From NCBI GenBank assembly GCA_013339765.2, contig JABSTR010000975.1:1-64000 (forward strand): a stretch of 64,000 bases of DNA, read 5' to 3'. Both the position numbers and the translations under genes were made by a program. The notes under the pieces were generated by a model. That model did not search any database and was not told the DNA's origin. It was given only the letters and a program-made list of their open reading frames with translations. Positions within the stretch are counted from its first letter, which is position 1; the number at the start of each line of letters is the position of its first letter. The stretch is from Haemaphysalis longicornis (Eukaryota; Arthropoda; Arachnida; Ixodida; Ixodidae). Shown one piece after another: positions 1-9,808 of the stretch.

Positions 1-329
1 CGGAGCTAAGGGTAAAAGTGACGTCGGTCGAGCACAAATACTGCATTGGCAAGAAAAAAGCCACGCGAGAGCGACCTTTGTGATTCGATTTCTGACTCCA
101 CAGAACAAAAATGGCGGTGCTACAGACTCTCTTTTTCACTGAAGTGTTCAACTATATCTACCCTAACACATCGATAAAGGCGTTCTAGTGTATGAAAACC
201 TACAAAAAATCTCGTATGTTTGAGACAACGCACAAATTAGCGAGTGGTAAGAACCGATCCTATGACTATTTACCTGCTGATGCCAGGAATTCTGACGCGT
301 GACGCAACAGGAATACTACATCGCTTGCA

Positions 330-890
330 TTACTATGTTTCAATGCGAGATGTATTTTGAACCGATAAATTATAAGAGTTCTTGTTGCTGCATTTTCCTG
401 ATATAGTAGTTATAACAGAAACGTGGCTAAATACTGGCATACATAATTCCAAACTAATTCCTTTGCCCCCTACCCTGCTACGTACGCGATAGTGACGTCC
501 GAATGGTGCTACGTACGGATAGGGGGCGTGGCTATTGCCATAAAAATAGTCTCCATTTTTCGCCCATCAAGGCATCCCTAAGCACAAAACTACATGGTGA
601 AATATTAAGGTTAATAATACTTGAAGTCTTATAGACGGAATCTATAGAAAACCACACGACGATTAAAGATTACCTAAGTCAAATGCACGATTTCCTTTAC
701 CAGAATGTAATCTAGCGCACTCAACTTTTGATACCTGTGATTTCAACCGCGGGGACATTGACTGGAATCAGCTATATCGGTTGGCAAAATCGGTTGGATA
801 CTTGCTATATCGGTTGGCAAAAGAACCCAGTGCATAAAAACGCTCATTCAGGTATTATGATCTGGCCTTTGTATCCCGTCCCGACGATTA
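330..890 (+). pseudogene. decayed non-LTR retrotransposon endonuclease
   Basis: No open frame survives, but three landmarks of an APE-type LINE endonuclease occur in the right order. They are a VVITETWLNTGI-like peptide near 405-440 (catalytic Glu in TETW), a DFN-RGDIDW-like peptide near 745-775 (the GDFN..DIDW box) and a YDLAFVSRPDD-like peptide near 855-890 (the ILDLxF box). The peptides lie in different frames, so several indels have accumulated. The order and wording match the endonuclease of the CR1-like LINE at 11523-14353, so this is probably an old relative. Bases 1-330 hold nothing I recognise. Confidence 0.72.
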
Positions 891-2165
891 ACCCCTGAAG
901 TATAGAAAAAAGCATTTCTGATCTGATACCCATATGCTTTTACTTACATTTGGTAACTAAAATCAGAATTCCAGCCGCGGCAATAATCTCTTAAAGGTTA
1001 GAAGCAGTATAACAGGGCAAACGACGAAAGCCTTATCGGTCATCAAGAAATAGTGTGAGGAATTTTCGTGTTATTCTGATACAAGCATTAATTAGCGAAG
1101 GGTAAAGTTTAAACAAGTGATAGAGCTTTGAGAAGCCAACTCCAGTGAAGCCAAACTGCCTCGCTGAATTGGCGTGCGCTTACATAAGCCCTCGCAATAG
1201 AAAAAGCTTCCTAAAAACCGGTAATGGCTGTCATAAAGCCAATAGGACACGCTGGTTTGTGATAGTTAAATCCTTGTTCCAGTTAATTACGACGGCTCCT
1301 GTAAATTCTTTAATCTGTTTTTGTGCCGAATACAGCCGAGATTACAAGGCAAGCTGATCGTCACCTGTTCTAGGACCCACGCTTTTGATTTCACACTTAT
1401 ATCGCCCTGTTTTACCGATGCCGTATGCGTTTAATAGTGTCGCACTGTGTTATGTGCGTTTGAATAGTCTGTACAATGTTGTTATAACTTGTTTTTCCAC
1501 AGCTGTGCGGTAATTGAACCGTACAGCTGAGAAAGCGCATATATTTTTTTGCTTGCTTTGACAGTGACGTGGCCGATTTGTGATGGTTTGTTTATTTTAC
1601 CGCTGAGTAGGTACCGACGCGCAGTGCACCCATTTTTGTATTCATACATGCAGCGCGCCGCGACTGCCAACTTCCTGCGAGAGCCTGACAAGGGTTACAG
1701 TATTGATAAAAAATAAATAAGTACTCTCCAGGAGGGAGGGAGGGGGGGGGGAGGGGAAGAAATCAGTTGCGTCCTGCACGTGTGTCTGGAAGCGGGGCTG
1801 ATACCAGAGGAATCTGCAATGTAAATTTGGGCACATAAAGTATGTCCACATGGAAGAGGGCCTTTTTAACAGAGAAGCTGTCGGGCAATTGATCCGTGGG
1901 CAGCGGTGTCCGAAAGTCTCCGACAAATGAAAAATACCGGGCGCACGTGAGCGCCTACCTCACGGGGACCCACCCGACCGTTAAACATAAGAAAATCGCC
2001 GAGCGATCGTGAGCGCGTGCCTCGCGGCGACCGCCCAGCCTCCCCGTCACCGTTTATCAAGCAACCATTGACCAAGATTGGCCAAAAAACCTCAGCTTTC
2101 ACCGTATCCGCGGAACACTTCCAAAAAAAAAAAAACTGAAGGAAGCTCACATAATAGCAACAAGA

Positions 2166-2420
2166 ATGAGTAAAGGTCTTGCGGCAGCGGAGAGAAGCAA
2201 ATCGGCTGCAATCGTGGACTTAACTGTCGTGATGGCCGCGAAGGTGGCGCACAGCTTCGCTACCTTCAAATCTTACGCGTTAGTGTGCGCTTCCTTAATT
2301 TTTAGTGCGTGGATTTCGTTTCTCCGCGACATTGTAAACGAAGCCCTGATGGAAAGTGCCAGAAAGAATACGATACGGCCATACGGCAATATTGCCCGGA
2401 ACATCCGACTTCTGAGCTGA
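2166..2420 (+). CDS. small hypothetical ORF, 84 aa
   Basis: This ATG-initiated 84-codon ORF has a hydrophobic central stretch (roughly residues 33-52, rich in A, V, L, I and S) that could be one membrane segment. An AATAAA lies about 20 bases after the stop (near 2438). I do not recognise the protein. No splice sites or promoter motif support it, and in repeat-rich tick DNA an ORF of this length can occur by chance. Confidence 0.13.
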   Translation: MSKGLAAAERSKSAAIVDLTVVMAAKVAHSFATFKSYALVCASLIFSAWISFLRDIVNEALMESARKNTIRPYGNIARNIRLLS

Positions 2421-3099
2421 CGTGTTAACCGAGAGCAATAAACAGTTTGCTAATTTCATGCTCGACTTGTTTTTACTGCGTCATCTGTACCGTTAGTTTT
2501 TTTAATTTTTCTGTCATATAATAAAAACTTCACTCCAATTATCATTGCAATATAACCAATAAGGTTGCGTATATTCAACCTACTTCTCTGCGTCAAAAGC
2601 TACTCACACTCGCCTATACTTTTTCATAAACGCGACAGCAGGCGCTAAGAATATTTTAACTGTCGAAAACACTCTCTTAATCAAAGTTTTGCGTGTATTG
2701 GCAATTTCCAAAACACAAGTATTTCTTGCGTGAAATTCCCGAGAAGTTGGCATTCCCTACCAGTTTACCTATGAGGAATTGGCCTTTGAAAAATGGACTT
2801 GTGATGAGTGGGACAATACCCATACCAGTCATATATTCGGAATTGTGTATACATCACAGTAAATTTCAGGACATTCCTCCTTCAGGAACGCGTTGCCATG
2901 TCTAGTGTCGCCGTTAGGGACGTGGCAAAACTCTGGATGTCCAAATTATGTACACTTTATATAAAGTACAGAATTATATAGCATATATACAGGACAACTT
3001 ATATAGCTCGCAGTGGGTCTTATGAAGTGCTTGCCGGAGTCTAACGGCGCCACCGGTACTGTCCCTGGGGCCTGTAGCAAGTTGGACAGCAAAAACCAT

Positions 3100-3146
3100 C
3101 TTGCTCTCAAAGGGCCAAACATCATGCTTAGCCCTTCGAGAGCAAG
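3100..3146. repeat. imperfect inverted repeat (16-bp arms)
   Basis: Arms 3100-3115 and 3131-3146 are reverse complements with one mismatch and a 15-base loop. Function is unknown. Confidence 0.7.
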
Positions 3147-3587
3147 AGGTTCAACCCAATTAAACTGAGCTCAACCCAGGTTCAAGTAAGCTCGGGCCCT
3201 TTAACCTTTGCCTGCATTTTTTATGCGAGGTTGGCTGTTGTATAGCCTCTCGCTTTAACTCGTAAAAAAAAAAAAAAACATGCAACAATCTCCACCGCCA
3301 AAGCAACTTCTTCGTCCGGCCAACAATTCATCTCTACCTACTCTTCGCTATCAAAACGCAGCGTAACGGCCACTGTTTGCCAGTGCTGCGGTACAGCTGC
3401 CTTATCATTCGCAGTCGGCTGAGCGGGGCTCGACTATCGCGTTGCCACGAAGAAGTCGGCTCTTTTCTTTCTACATTTATGCTTGATAAACAAACGTTGA
3501 CGCTGAAGCCGGGAATTTTATAAACTGAACTGAATGCGGCACGTGGTGGTGAAAGCCAGTACTACTGGCCATGAGCCGGAAAGCTGA

Positions 3588-3700
3588 ACATGCTACGAGA
3601 TTTCGGCGCATGTAAAGATCCCCCGGTAGTCAAAATTAATCCGGAGCCCTCAAATATGGCGCGCCTCGTCGTCGGCGCGTTAAACCCAACAATGTATAAA
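3588..3700 (+). mobile_element. 5'-truncated Ruka-like SINE
   Basis: The segment matches the 3' half of the full SINE at 27031-27270: the 'gagatttcggcgca' block, the 'aaagatccc' block, 'caaaattaatccggagccct', and the 'ggcgcgttaaaccc' end. The tRNA-related head is missing, as expected from 5' truncation during target-primed reverse transcription. It leads directly into a long AAAT-type array. Confidence 0.85.
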
Positions 3701-3880
3701 TAAATAAATAAATAAGTAAATAAATAATAAACGAATAATTGAACAAATGTATGAATACATAATAAATAAATAAATATAAATAAATTAAATAAATAAATAA
3801 ATAATAAATAAATAATTGAACGAATACATGAACAAATGAATAAAGAGAAATGAATGAATAAATAATAATAAAAAATCGAC
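3696..3880. repeat. (AAAT)n-rich array at SINE tail
   Basis: About 185 bases of degenerate AAAT/AATAAATA units follow the SINE 3' end and probably expanded from its A-rich tail. Confidence 0.85.
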
Positions 3881-4324
3881 ACTCGCTGCGGATACACCTT
3901 CCGTTTCTGCTTCGCTTTGTGGCTTTTTTTAAGCAGCTATCACATGCGTTCTATTCTGCAACTTAAGGAAATCCGGCAAACCACTGCGCCGCTGTACTGT
4001 CGTCATTCAGCGGTCGAAGAACGCCAAGGCCAGGAAGGAGAGAAAAATATTTTGAGCAAGTTTCAAAGTTATCTGACGAGGAGAGAGCAGCAGTAATTTT
4101 TGGTTGAGGAACATTGGTTGACTACTTTCAGCAAGCACTCAAGATTTAGAAAAAAGTTGAAAAAGTGTTGCAGGGTCGCTTTAGTTTGGCGAGACAAAAT
4201 GTTTGGAAAAAGCAACCTTCATTATGACTTTGCTTCTATGCCGACTTGATAAGGAAACGAAAAAACGATCACAAAAAAATGAACAGAAAAAAACACGCCT
4301 ACTTTTTATCTTCGAACCCGTTTG

Positions 4325-4430
4325 AACCGGTTCGAACCGGAACGGAATGGTGCTCCGGAACCGAACCCGAGCCGAACCCGACAGGCTTGAACCCGAACCG
4401 AACCGAACCCGAACAAATTCCGGTTCGACA
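4325..4430. repeat. GAACC/CCGAA low-complexity tract
   Basis: Degenerate repeats of 'gaaccg' and 'gaacccgaac' give reading frames rich in E, P, N and R on both strands. They abut the start of repeat copy A. A similar but unrelated CCCGGG-rich tract lies near 7540-7600. Confidence 0.75.
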
Positions 4431-4926
4431 CCCTGGTAGAAACTGCCTAGAGTTACGAACACGCTATTTTGTTGACTCCCGTTACGGCGGCGGGAAGAGC
4501 CCTGCCGTTTAATGGGTGGCTAGCTTTCTCGCCAAACTTCATAGCATGCAAGACAATATAACCACAGTACACTAACCTCTGTTAGCCTTGTGGGAATAAA
4601 TTCCTTCGTTCCACTTGTGAACCAGCGAGGTGCCCCTGCCTGTGTCCGCTGTTCTTTTTTGTGGTAGGGGCGTAGGAGGATCGGCGAGCACCGCCTGCAC
4701 GTTTTCCTGTTGCCACGCCAGTTGTCAAACTGTTATCACGCTTGTTCAGAGTCACTGGTTGCAGGGTGTGACAGCGCTTGCGCGAAGGGGAATCCCTGTC
4801 TGCGGCACTATTCCTCTGCCCTTCAAGCAAAAAGTGCCGCTTCTGGTCGCAGGGGAAGTCACAAACAGGTGTTCCGGAAGCTCCGGCTTCCGGAGCTTCG
4901 GCATGGCGCTCTTCAGGAGCTTCCGG

Positions 4927-4994
4927 AAGAGCGCCATCTGCATGCGTTTGGCCGGACGTGCGCGTCCGGCCAAACGCATGCAGATGGCGCTCTT
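4927..4994. repeat. perfect 32-bp inverted repeat, 4-base loop
   Basis: Arms 4927-4958 and 4963-4994 are exact reverse complements around a 4-base centre. Shorter nested inverted repeats lie just upstream (4880-4930). In copy B the centre has become a loop-free palindrome and the arms carry substitutions. The perfect match in A implies recent gene conversion, or selection or mutation keeping the hairpin. Confidence 0.93.
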
Positions 4995-5144
4995 TGCTGA
5001 ACACAGGCTCTTTACTGAACGCAGTAGTGTGTGCCAAATCAGAGATTCAATCAGGGCTAGAAGTAAATCAGAGGGCGGTATAGGTCGATTGGCATTTGGG
5101 GCACGCAGTAAAACAACAAATGCGGCAGTGCAGGGAGACAAGGG

Positions 5145-5940
5145 ATGGTCCTCCTTTGAAGTGAGGGAAGCACAGAGCAAAATGTGTTTTGAAGAACGAC
5201 AAATTTGAAATACTGATGACCAGAGATGGGCGGCCAAAGTGTTACGGTATCTTTACATGAAAAGCGTGGACACACAGTGGTGGAAAAGAATCAGAAGGCT
5301 CAGGACAAAGTATATGACACCTGGAAGTGCAGGGGAAATGACTAAGGCAATAAAAAATGAAGTAAAAAGAATCAGAGACAACGACCTGGAAAAAAGAGGA
5401 TGGACGCGAAGAAGTCGTTAGATATCTACAGGATCTGGAGGCAGGAGATCACAAGGGAAAGTTCTTCGATAATACCAAAAAGAGTGCATTGCTTTTTGAA
5501 ACCCTGGCCGTTATACTTGCGGACAAATACGCTTATCCGCGAGACGGTACAGGAAGAAATGTGCGCAGGCTACGGCAGGGAGCCAGAAACCATGCGACAT
5601 ATTGTAAGGGAGTGCAGAAGTATCCGTCCAGTCCTCGGTGAGGGAGCCATCCAGCTTCCGGAGGCCCTTGGCTTTAATCTGAGCGGAAAAGTGAATTGGA
5701 TGGCAGTAGAGGTTAGTAAAAGAAGGTTAGAGTGTTGGTGGGAAAAGAGCAGAGAACAGACTGGGAAGACATGCGAACAAAGAAGTCAGAGTATCACAAC
5801 AATTTCATAAAGGCATTATTTTATGTTATTTTTATATTTCTTGTATTTTTTTGGCTAGGTGATTGCGCCGTGGCGTTACGACTAAGGCCGCTGTGCAACG
5901 CCACCCCGTTACGAAGCCCCTAATCATCATCATCATCATG
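5145..5940 (+). pseudogene. LINE 3' end (C-terminal ORF2 remnant), copy A
   Basis: Peptides in two frames match the C-terminus of a tick LINE ORF2. One is 'RYLYMKSVDTQWWKRIRRL', followed by a region ending near 5420. The other runs to 5810 and contains a Cys-His box of the form C..G..PETMRHIVREC, then 'LPEALGFNLSGKVNW' and 'RRLECWWEKSRE'. The DNA ends in (TCA)n at 5924-5939, the simple tail of this LINE type. Frameshifts and an early stop separate the parts. Upstream ORF2 (endonuclease, RT) is absent, so it is a dead 5'-truncated copy. Confidence 0.82.
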
Positions 5941-6790
5941 TTATTCCTTTTTGGAAGCGTGGCCTGCACGAACCCTTAACAAGTTTTCTGTGCAAACAGC
6001 GCAGTAACCAACAGTGTGTATTCACTGGGCTTTGGTCAGCGCGGCGGTGACGATGCTATACCTGCGGTTGCACTCCGCCGCGCGGGCAGCGCGTTTCCCG
6101 ACGCGAAACGTGGTTCCCGGCGGGGTGTTGGCAAGAACGTCCGTGTGGACGGTGGTATTTCTGCGTGATTCGTGGGTTTGAGAATGCCTTGCCGTAACGA
6201 GTAGTTAGCATTGTTTTAGCTGCGAAATTCCGGATGCACTGTTCACGTCTCCAACCGCAGACCCGAAGGAGGCAGAGCGACGAAAGCAAGCGCGCCGGGT
6301 GTTTTCTTTTCTTTTCTTTTTTTTTCCGTTAGCGAAGGCTAGGGCAGTGCATGAAGGTGGTCTAACTTCGCGCGACGAGTGCAACTGTCCAATGGTTTGA
6401 CAGGCGCGGCCAGTGGCGTGCATAACCTGGTCGGTTTCGGTGATTTCGCGCTATCTCGGTGTCATCCCGGTGCGCCGATTTCCTTATTTCCTGCGGTGCT
6501 TCAAACGACCGCGGATCGAGTGGAGAAAAGTTATCCACCCAAGGCTGCGACGATATTAGGTGCGAAGCACCTTATGACCTCGCAATTGCCGTCCGCCATC
6601 CGAGGGTGTCTCCCCAAGTTCCCCGTTGTCCGTGCATGGCTTCCGCGGTCGGCTGCCGGTGGCGCGCCGTTGCTCCGGCCGTCCCGTTCGGCCGGAGAGA
6701 GCGTACGTTTCGCCGTTTTCCGCCGCATCGTGGCGCGCGGAGCCCATGGTTGAAAGCGTTGAAAGCCTTCATTTGTTAGCACTGTGTCTG
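5941..6790. other. non-coding remainder of repeat copy A
   Basis: Several overlapping frames stay open here on both strands because the DNA is GC-rich. None resembles a protein. The block includes a CT-rich tract near 6300-6326 and a short hairpin 'aggtgcgaagcacct' near 6559, both shared with copy B. Confidence 0.5.
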
Positions 6791-6792
6791 CG

Positions 6793-6940
6793 CCACGGTT
6801 ACAGTGAGCTAGAATACTTGGGCAGTGGAAAAAGCGGCGGCTACTCCCTACGGCGCCTTTGAAGCCAAACGTGTTAACCGCCGCGCGTGGCGCTGGTGTG
6901 CCCCGCCCGAGGAGATCCCGAAGCGGCGCTCGTTGACGAC
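6793..6940 (+). repeat. dispersed repeat, forward copy
   Basis: The phrase 'gtgagctagaatacttgggcag' and the following GC-rich block ('ccccgcccgag') are matched, in reverse complement and with about 20% divergence, at 15470-15606. The repeat class is unknown. Confidence 0.65.
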
Positions 6941-7765
6941 CGATGTGCCGCTATGCTGCTGTTCGGTGATTCACGCTCTGTTTTGGCGTTTCTTAACCGC
7001 TGCACATGGGTTTTTTTTTTGTGTGTGTAATTACAAGAGGAGCCTAGCAGGCACTGCACTGATCAGTAAGTGTACTCGATTCTGCCTTTTATTGGTAATA
7101 CGGAGAGGGTGTTATGCGTGCGACGGTCTCTAATTGCAGAGGGGCATGGCTCATGCAGTTTGAAAGGATTGGGCAATAATGTGGGGTGGGACTGCACCCC
7201 TAATAAATTTATGTGATTGCTAGAAATATTTTATGTTTGCGATTTGTTTTACGCTGCTTTTATTTGTTGATCTCCTAACTGTTCAGAATTATCTTACGTC
7301 TGCAAAAGGTGGGAGTACATTTCATGAACTTGTGCATTTCTAAAGCTGTAGTTATTTTATGTTAATTGTTGACCAGCGTTCCCATAACTGGCAGTTTTTA
7401 AAATGATCACGTGATAAAGTGTGCCGTGTGGTGCTTTTCTGAGAACTACGTACGGTTGCGCATGTTGATGATTCTCGCTGACTTGAGTGAAGTTTTTAAA
7501 ACATATCGTGTGTGTTGCGAGTATTAGTGCAGTGCAAGGACCCGGGCCAGGTAGCAGGCATTTTCTCGGACCCGGGTCAGGCTCGGGCTCAAAAAAAAAT
7601 ATTTGGGATCTTGCTCACCCGAGCGCATGCATGCAGTGTCTCCGTGATTGTGGATCCAAGAGTTTTCCGCATTGATCATTTAGCTAATAAAAAAACCAAA
7701 GTGCGAGGAGGTCCCTGCGGCGCCGTTAAAAATATATTTCGGTGATATACTCAAAACATGTTTTC

Positions 7766-7769
<4 letters not shown>
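6940..7769. other. no gene recognised
   Basis: This AT-leaning DNA has a short CCCGGG-rich tract near 7540-7600. I see no motif-bearing ORF. Confidence 0.4.

Positions 7770-7803
<34 letters not shown>
7770..7803. repeat. (TA)n microsatellite
   Basis: The TA array is the insertion target of the element that begins at 7804. Confidence 0.95.
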
Positions 7804-7806
<3 letters not shown>

Positions 7807-8908
7807 TCGAACACGGATATATCAACTCCAAGGGGATCGCGAAAAAATTCGATATATCGATAGTTCGATATATAAAATAACGCCTCTCTGCAGATTATAT
7901 GACAAATCCGCACATCACTGAGAGTTTTCTGAAGTCGTGGGAAAACGGTAGTTTACCGTTTTAACCCTCAAATCATGGAAACTCCGAACCGCAGGATGAT
8001 GACCACCGCACTTTATTTATCATTGAAATGTCTTTGAGCTTCGCTTGTTTTTTCTTCTGCGTCGTAAAGGTTGCCAAATTGTCTTCAAGATTACAAACAC
8101 GCACAATAAGAAAATCAACGTCTGTACACTGTTTCCACAACAGAGGCGAATAACGCTGACGGAACCTCGGCTGCAGTAGGCGGTTGGGAACGTTGTCAGG
8201 CACTGAGTGCCGTTATCTTTAGTATCCGAACCGAACACCTCCCCCATCTGGAGGCGTGCAACAAAGTCCCTTTGCACCCGACACGCTCCGGAATAGCCGG
8301 GGCGGGTTGTGCTGCATTCGCCTTTACGTCAACGTTTATGCGTGCATCGCCCTCAAAACTATTGCGAGGAATTCCGAACGCCTTTTCAACCAACATCTTT
8401 TCAGCAGCCTGCGCCCGACGAATTCCCGCCTTCGTTGCTCCGAAATGAATGCCTTGGACAAACCAAACATACAACGCCGCATCGGTCCCCCTACACGAGC
8501 CACCAAACAGCTCAATCACAGAAAAAGAGTGCCTCCGGTCAATTTCTTTTGCTCCTTTATGTCCTTTCGCCCCAACCACTATCCGCGTTCTAGCTATCAT
8601 GGAGCTGCCCCTCGTGCTAGCGTGAAAACAGCTGTTGAAGGCCATCGAAGCGAATGCCGCGGACGCCGCCTCTGTCTCACCAAGCCAGGCAGCTCCTGCG
8701 ATGAGTCAACATTATCATCAACTCCACCCCATCAGAGGGAGCAAACTTTCAGGGGCACCTTCGGCGCGGAATTCGATATATCGAATTTGCCCGTGACCAG
8801 GAGTTCGATACACGCGCACAACAGCCCTATACTTTTGCATGGGATTTTCAAGGGGATGTTTGCAGTATTCGATATAGAGCAGTAATTCGATATATCCGTG
8901 TTCAACTG
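7804..8908. mobile_element. Tigger/pogo-like DNA transposon remnant
   Basis: The element begins CAGTCGAACACGGATATATC and ends in the reverse complement of CAGTTGAACACGGATATATC, flanked by TA at 7802-7803 and 8909-8910. These are the TIR style and TA target duplication of pogo/Tigger elements (Tc1/mariner superfamily). At 1105 bases it is too short for a full transposase. A minus-strand remnant near 8025-8150 looks like a Tigger transposase C-terminus. Longer frames across 8196-8885 do not match a known protein. It lies inside a TA microsatellite that continues on both sides. Confidence 0.88.
8025..8150 (-). pseudogene. Tigger-like transposase C-terminal remnant
   Basis: The minus-strand peptide includes 'LEDNLATFTTQKKKQAKLKD', which recalls the C-terminal tail of Tigger/CENP-B-like transposases (a leucine-rich helix followed by KKQ.KI.DFF). 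Catalytic DDE residues and the N-terminal HTH are not visible. The assignment rests on this short match plus its position inside Tigger-type TIRs. Confidence 0.45.
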
Positions 8909-8932
8909 TATATATAATATATATAGGATAGA

Positions 8933-8972
<40 letters not shown>
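8909..8972. repeat. (TA)n microsatellite
   Basis: This continues the TA array interrupted by the Tigger-like element. Confidence 0.93.
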
Positions 8973-8976
<4 letters not shown>

Positions 8977-9039
8977 ATTCGCAGTCAAGGAAACCTCAGA
9001 AAAGCAAAGGGGAGGATGTAGTATTGAAACAGATCAAGG

Positions 9040-9160
9040 ATTTGGAAAATAAGAAAGTGGAGAAAAAATGCCGCCAGGTGGGAACCGAACCCACGACCTC
9101 CAGAATATTGGTCTGGTGCGATGGCTACTACGCTATATACCGGCAGGGCTACTTTAGCCT
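9040..9160 (-). mobile_element. tRNA-derived SINE fragment
   Basis: On the minus strand a B-box-like GGTTCGGTTCC (9081-9091) follows an A-box-like TAGCGTAGTAGC (about 9124-9136) at tRNA-like spacing. The phrase 'gccgccaggtgggaaccgaacc' differs from the Ruka-like copies, so this is a second tRNA-derived family. Confidence 0.6.
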
Positions 9161-9417
9161 CCACTTTCTGGGGTATTTATGTTCAGGTATTAGACGAGGA
9201 GCGTCTTATGCTCGGGGGTATGTCAGTCGGCTTCGTCGACCGCCGTTGTCCGCACGCCATCTGCGCATGCGCTCCCCTCCTCCTTCGTTCTCTCCAACAA
9301 GCTGCGTACCTTCCTCTCCCTACAGCCTGCACGCGCTCCTCCTGCGTTCGCCTTCAGCTCTCTGGCGCGCATGCGCGGCTCTCTCTCTCTCGCAGTCTCC
9401 TCTCCAACAGCTGTGAC

Positions 9418-9450
9418 TATAAAGGGGAGTGCGCGTAGCGCGCGTTCAGT
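9418..9450 (+). promoter_or_regulatory. TATA box plus TCAGT initiator
   Basis: TATAAAG (9418-9424) precedes an arthropod-type initiator TCAGT (9446-9450), with the TATA T exactly 30 bases from the A of the initiator. The downstream DNA (9450-9710) has no long ORF. It contains 'ttgactcc' short repeats and ends in an (ATAA)n run at 9721-9735, so it may be the promoter of a short retroelement. Confidence 0.5.
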
Positions 9451-9720
9451 GCAGACCTTGCTTCGCTTGACTCCGGTTGACTCCGCTTGACTCTGTGCTT
9501 CTTCAGATGAAGTAGGATGGAAGCAACAGTCCCGTCAGCGAGTGTGCTAACGCGATTAAGTGACCAACATAACAGAAACGCAAACGGAACCCCCATGACG
9601 CTCCGCATCCTACTCAGGGTTCCCCTCGCGGGAGATGGGCTTAATGTTTTTTTGTTTTCCTGCGCTTGGGGGCGGTAACGAGTGCCACTCGGACTACTCG
9701 GGGTGAAGGGGACCTTCTTT

Positions 9721-9741
9721 ATAAATAAATAAATATGTATA

Positions 9742-9797
<56 letters not shown>

Positions 9798-9808
9798 TTA
9801 TATATATA
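9721..9808. repeat. (ATAA)n and (TA)n array
   Basis: The array starts as ATAA units and becomes TA repeats. The CR1-like LINE begins immediately after it, and another TA array follows that LINE's 3' end. Confidence 0.93.

Larger units (their letters stand above)
900..3560. other. unassigned intergenic DNA
   Basis: I see no recognisable gene here. The stretch holds an A12 run at 2126-2137, a G-rich run near 1733-1755, one short unassigned ORF (2166-2420) and an imperfect hairpin at 3100-3146. A phrase near 971 recalls the rRNA 'cagccgcgg' signature, but nothing around it matches rRNA. Confidence 0.4.
4435..6754 (+). mobile_element. 2.3 kb dispersed repeat, copy A
   Basis: This region is collinear with 26988-29592 (copy B) at high identity and stops matching abruptly at both ends. 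Starts are 'ggtagaaactgcctag' in A and 'ggtaggaactgcctag' in B; both end at 'cccatggttgaa'. It contains a GC-rich segment with large palindromes (4860-5000), a LINE 3' end with a TCATCA tail (5145-5940), and about 800 bases beyond that tail which are also shared. Homology that crosses a LINE tail shows the unit was copied as a composite. No terminal inverted repeat or transposase was found, so its class is open. A Ruka-like SINE present in B is absent here. Confidence 0.85.

Noticed and set aside
960..1340. rRNA-like phrases such as 'cagccgcgg' and 'taattacgacggctcctgtaaattctttaa'
   Set aside because: They are isolated and not in rRNA order or context; no helix-level match around them.
4582..5237. 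Overlapping 100-190 residue ORFs on both strands
   Set aside because: They run through GC-rich palindromes, so open frames mirror each other. No domain or codon preference is seen.
6379..6860. Five overlapping ORFs on both strands
   Set aside because: All fall in GC-rich repeat copy A and are duplicated in copy B without conservation of any one frame.
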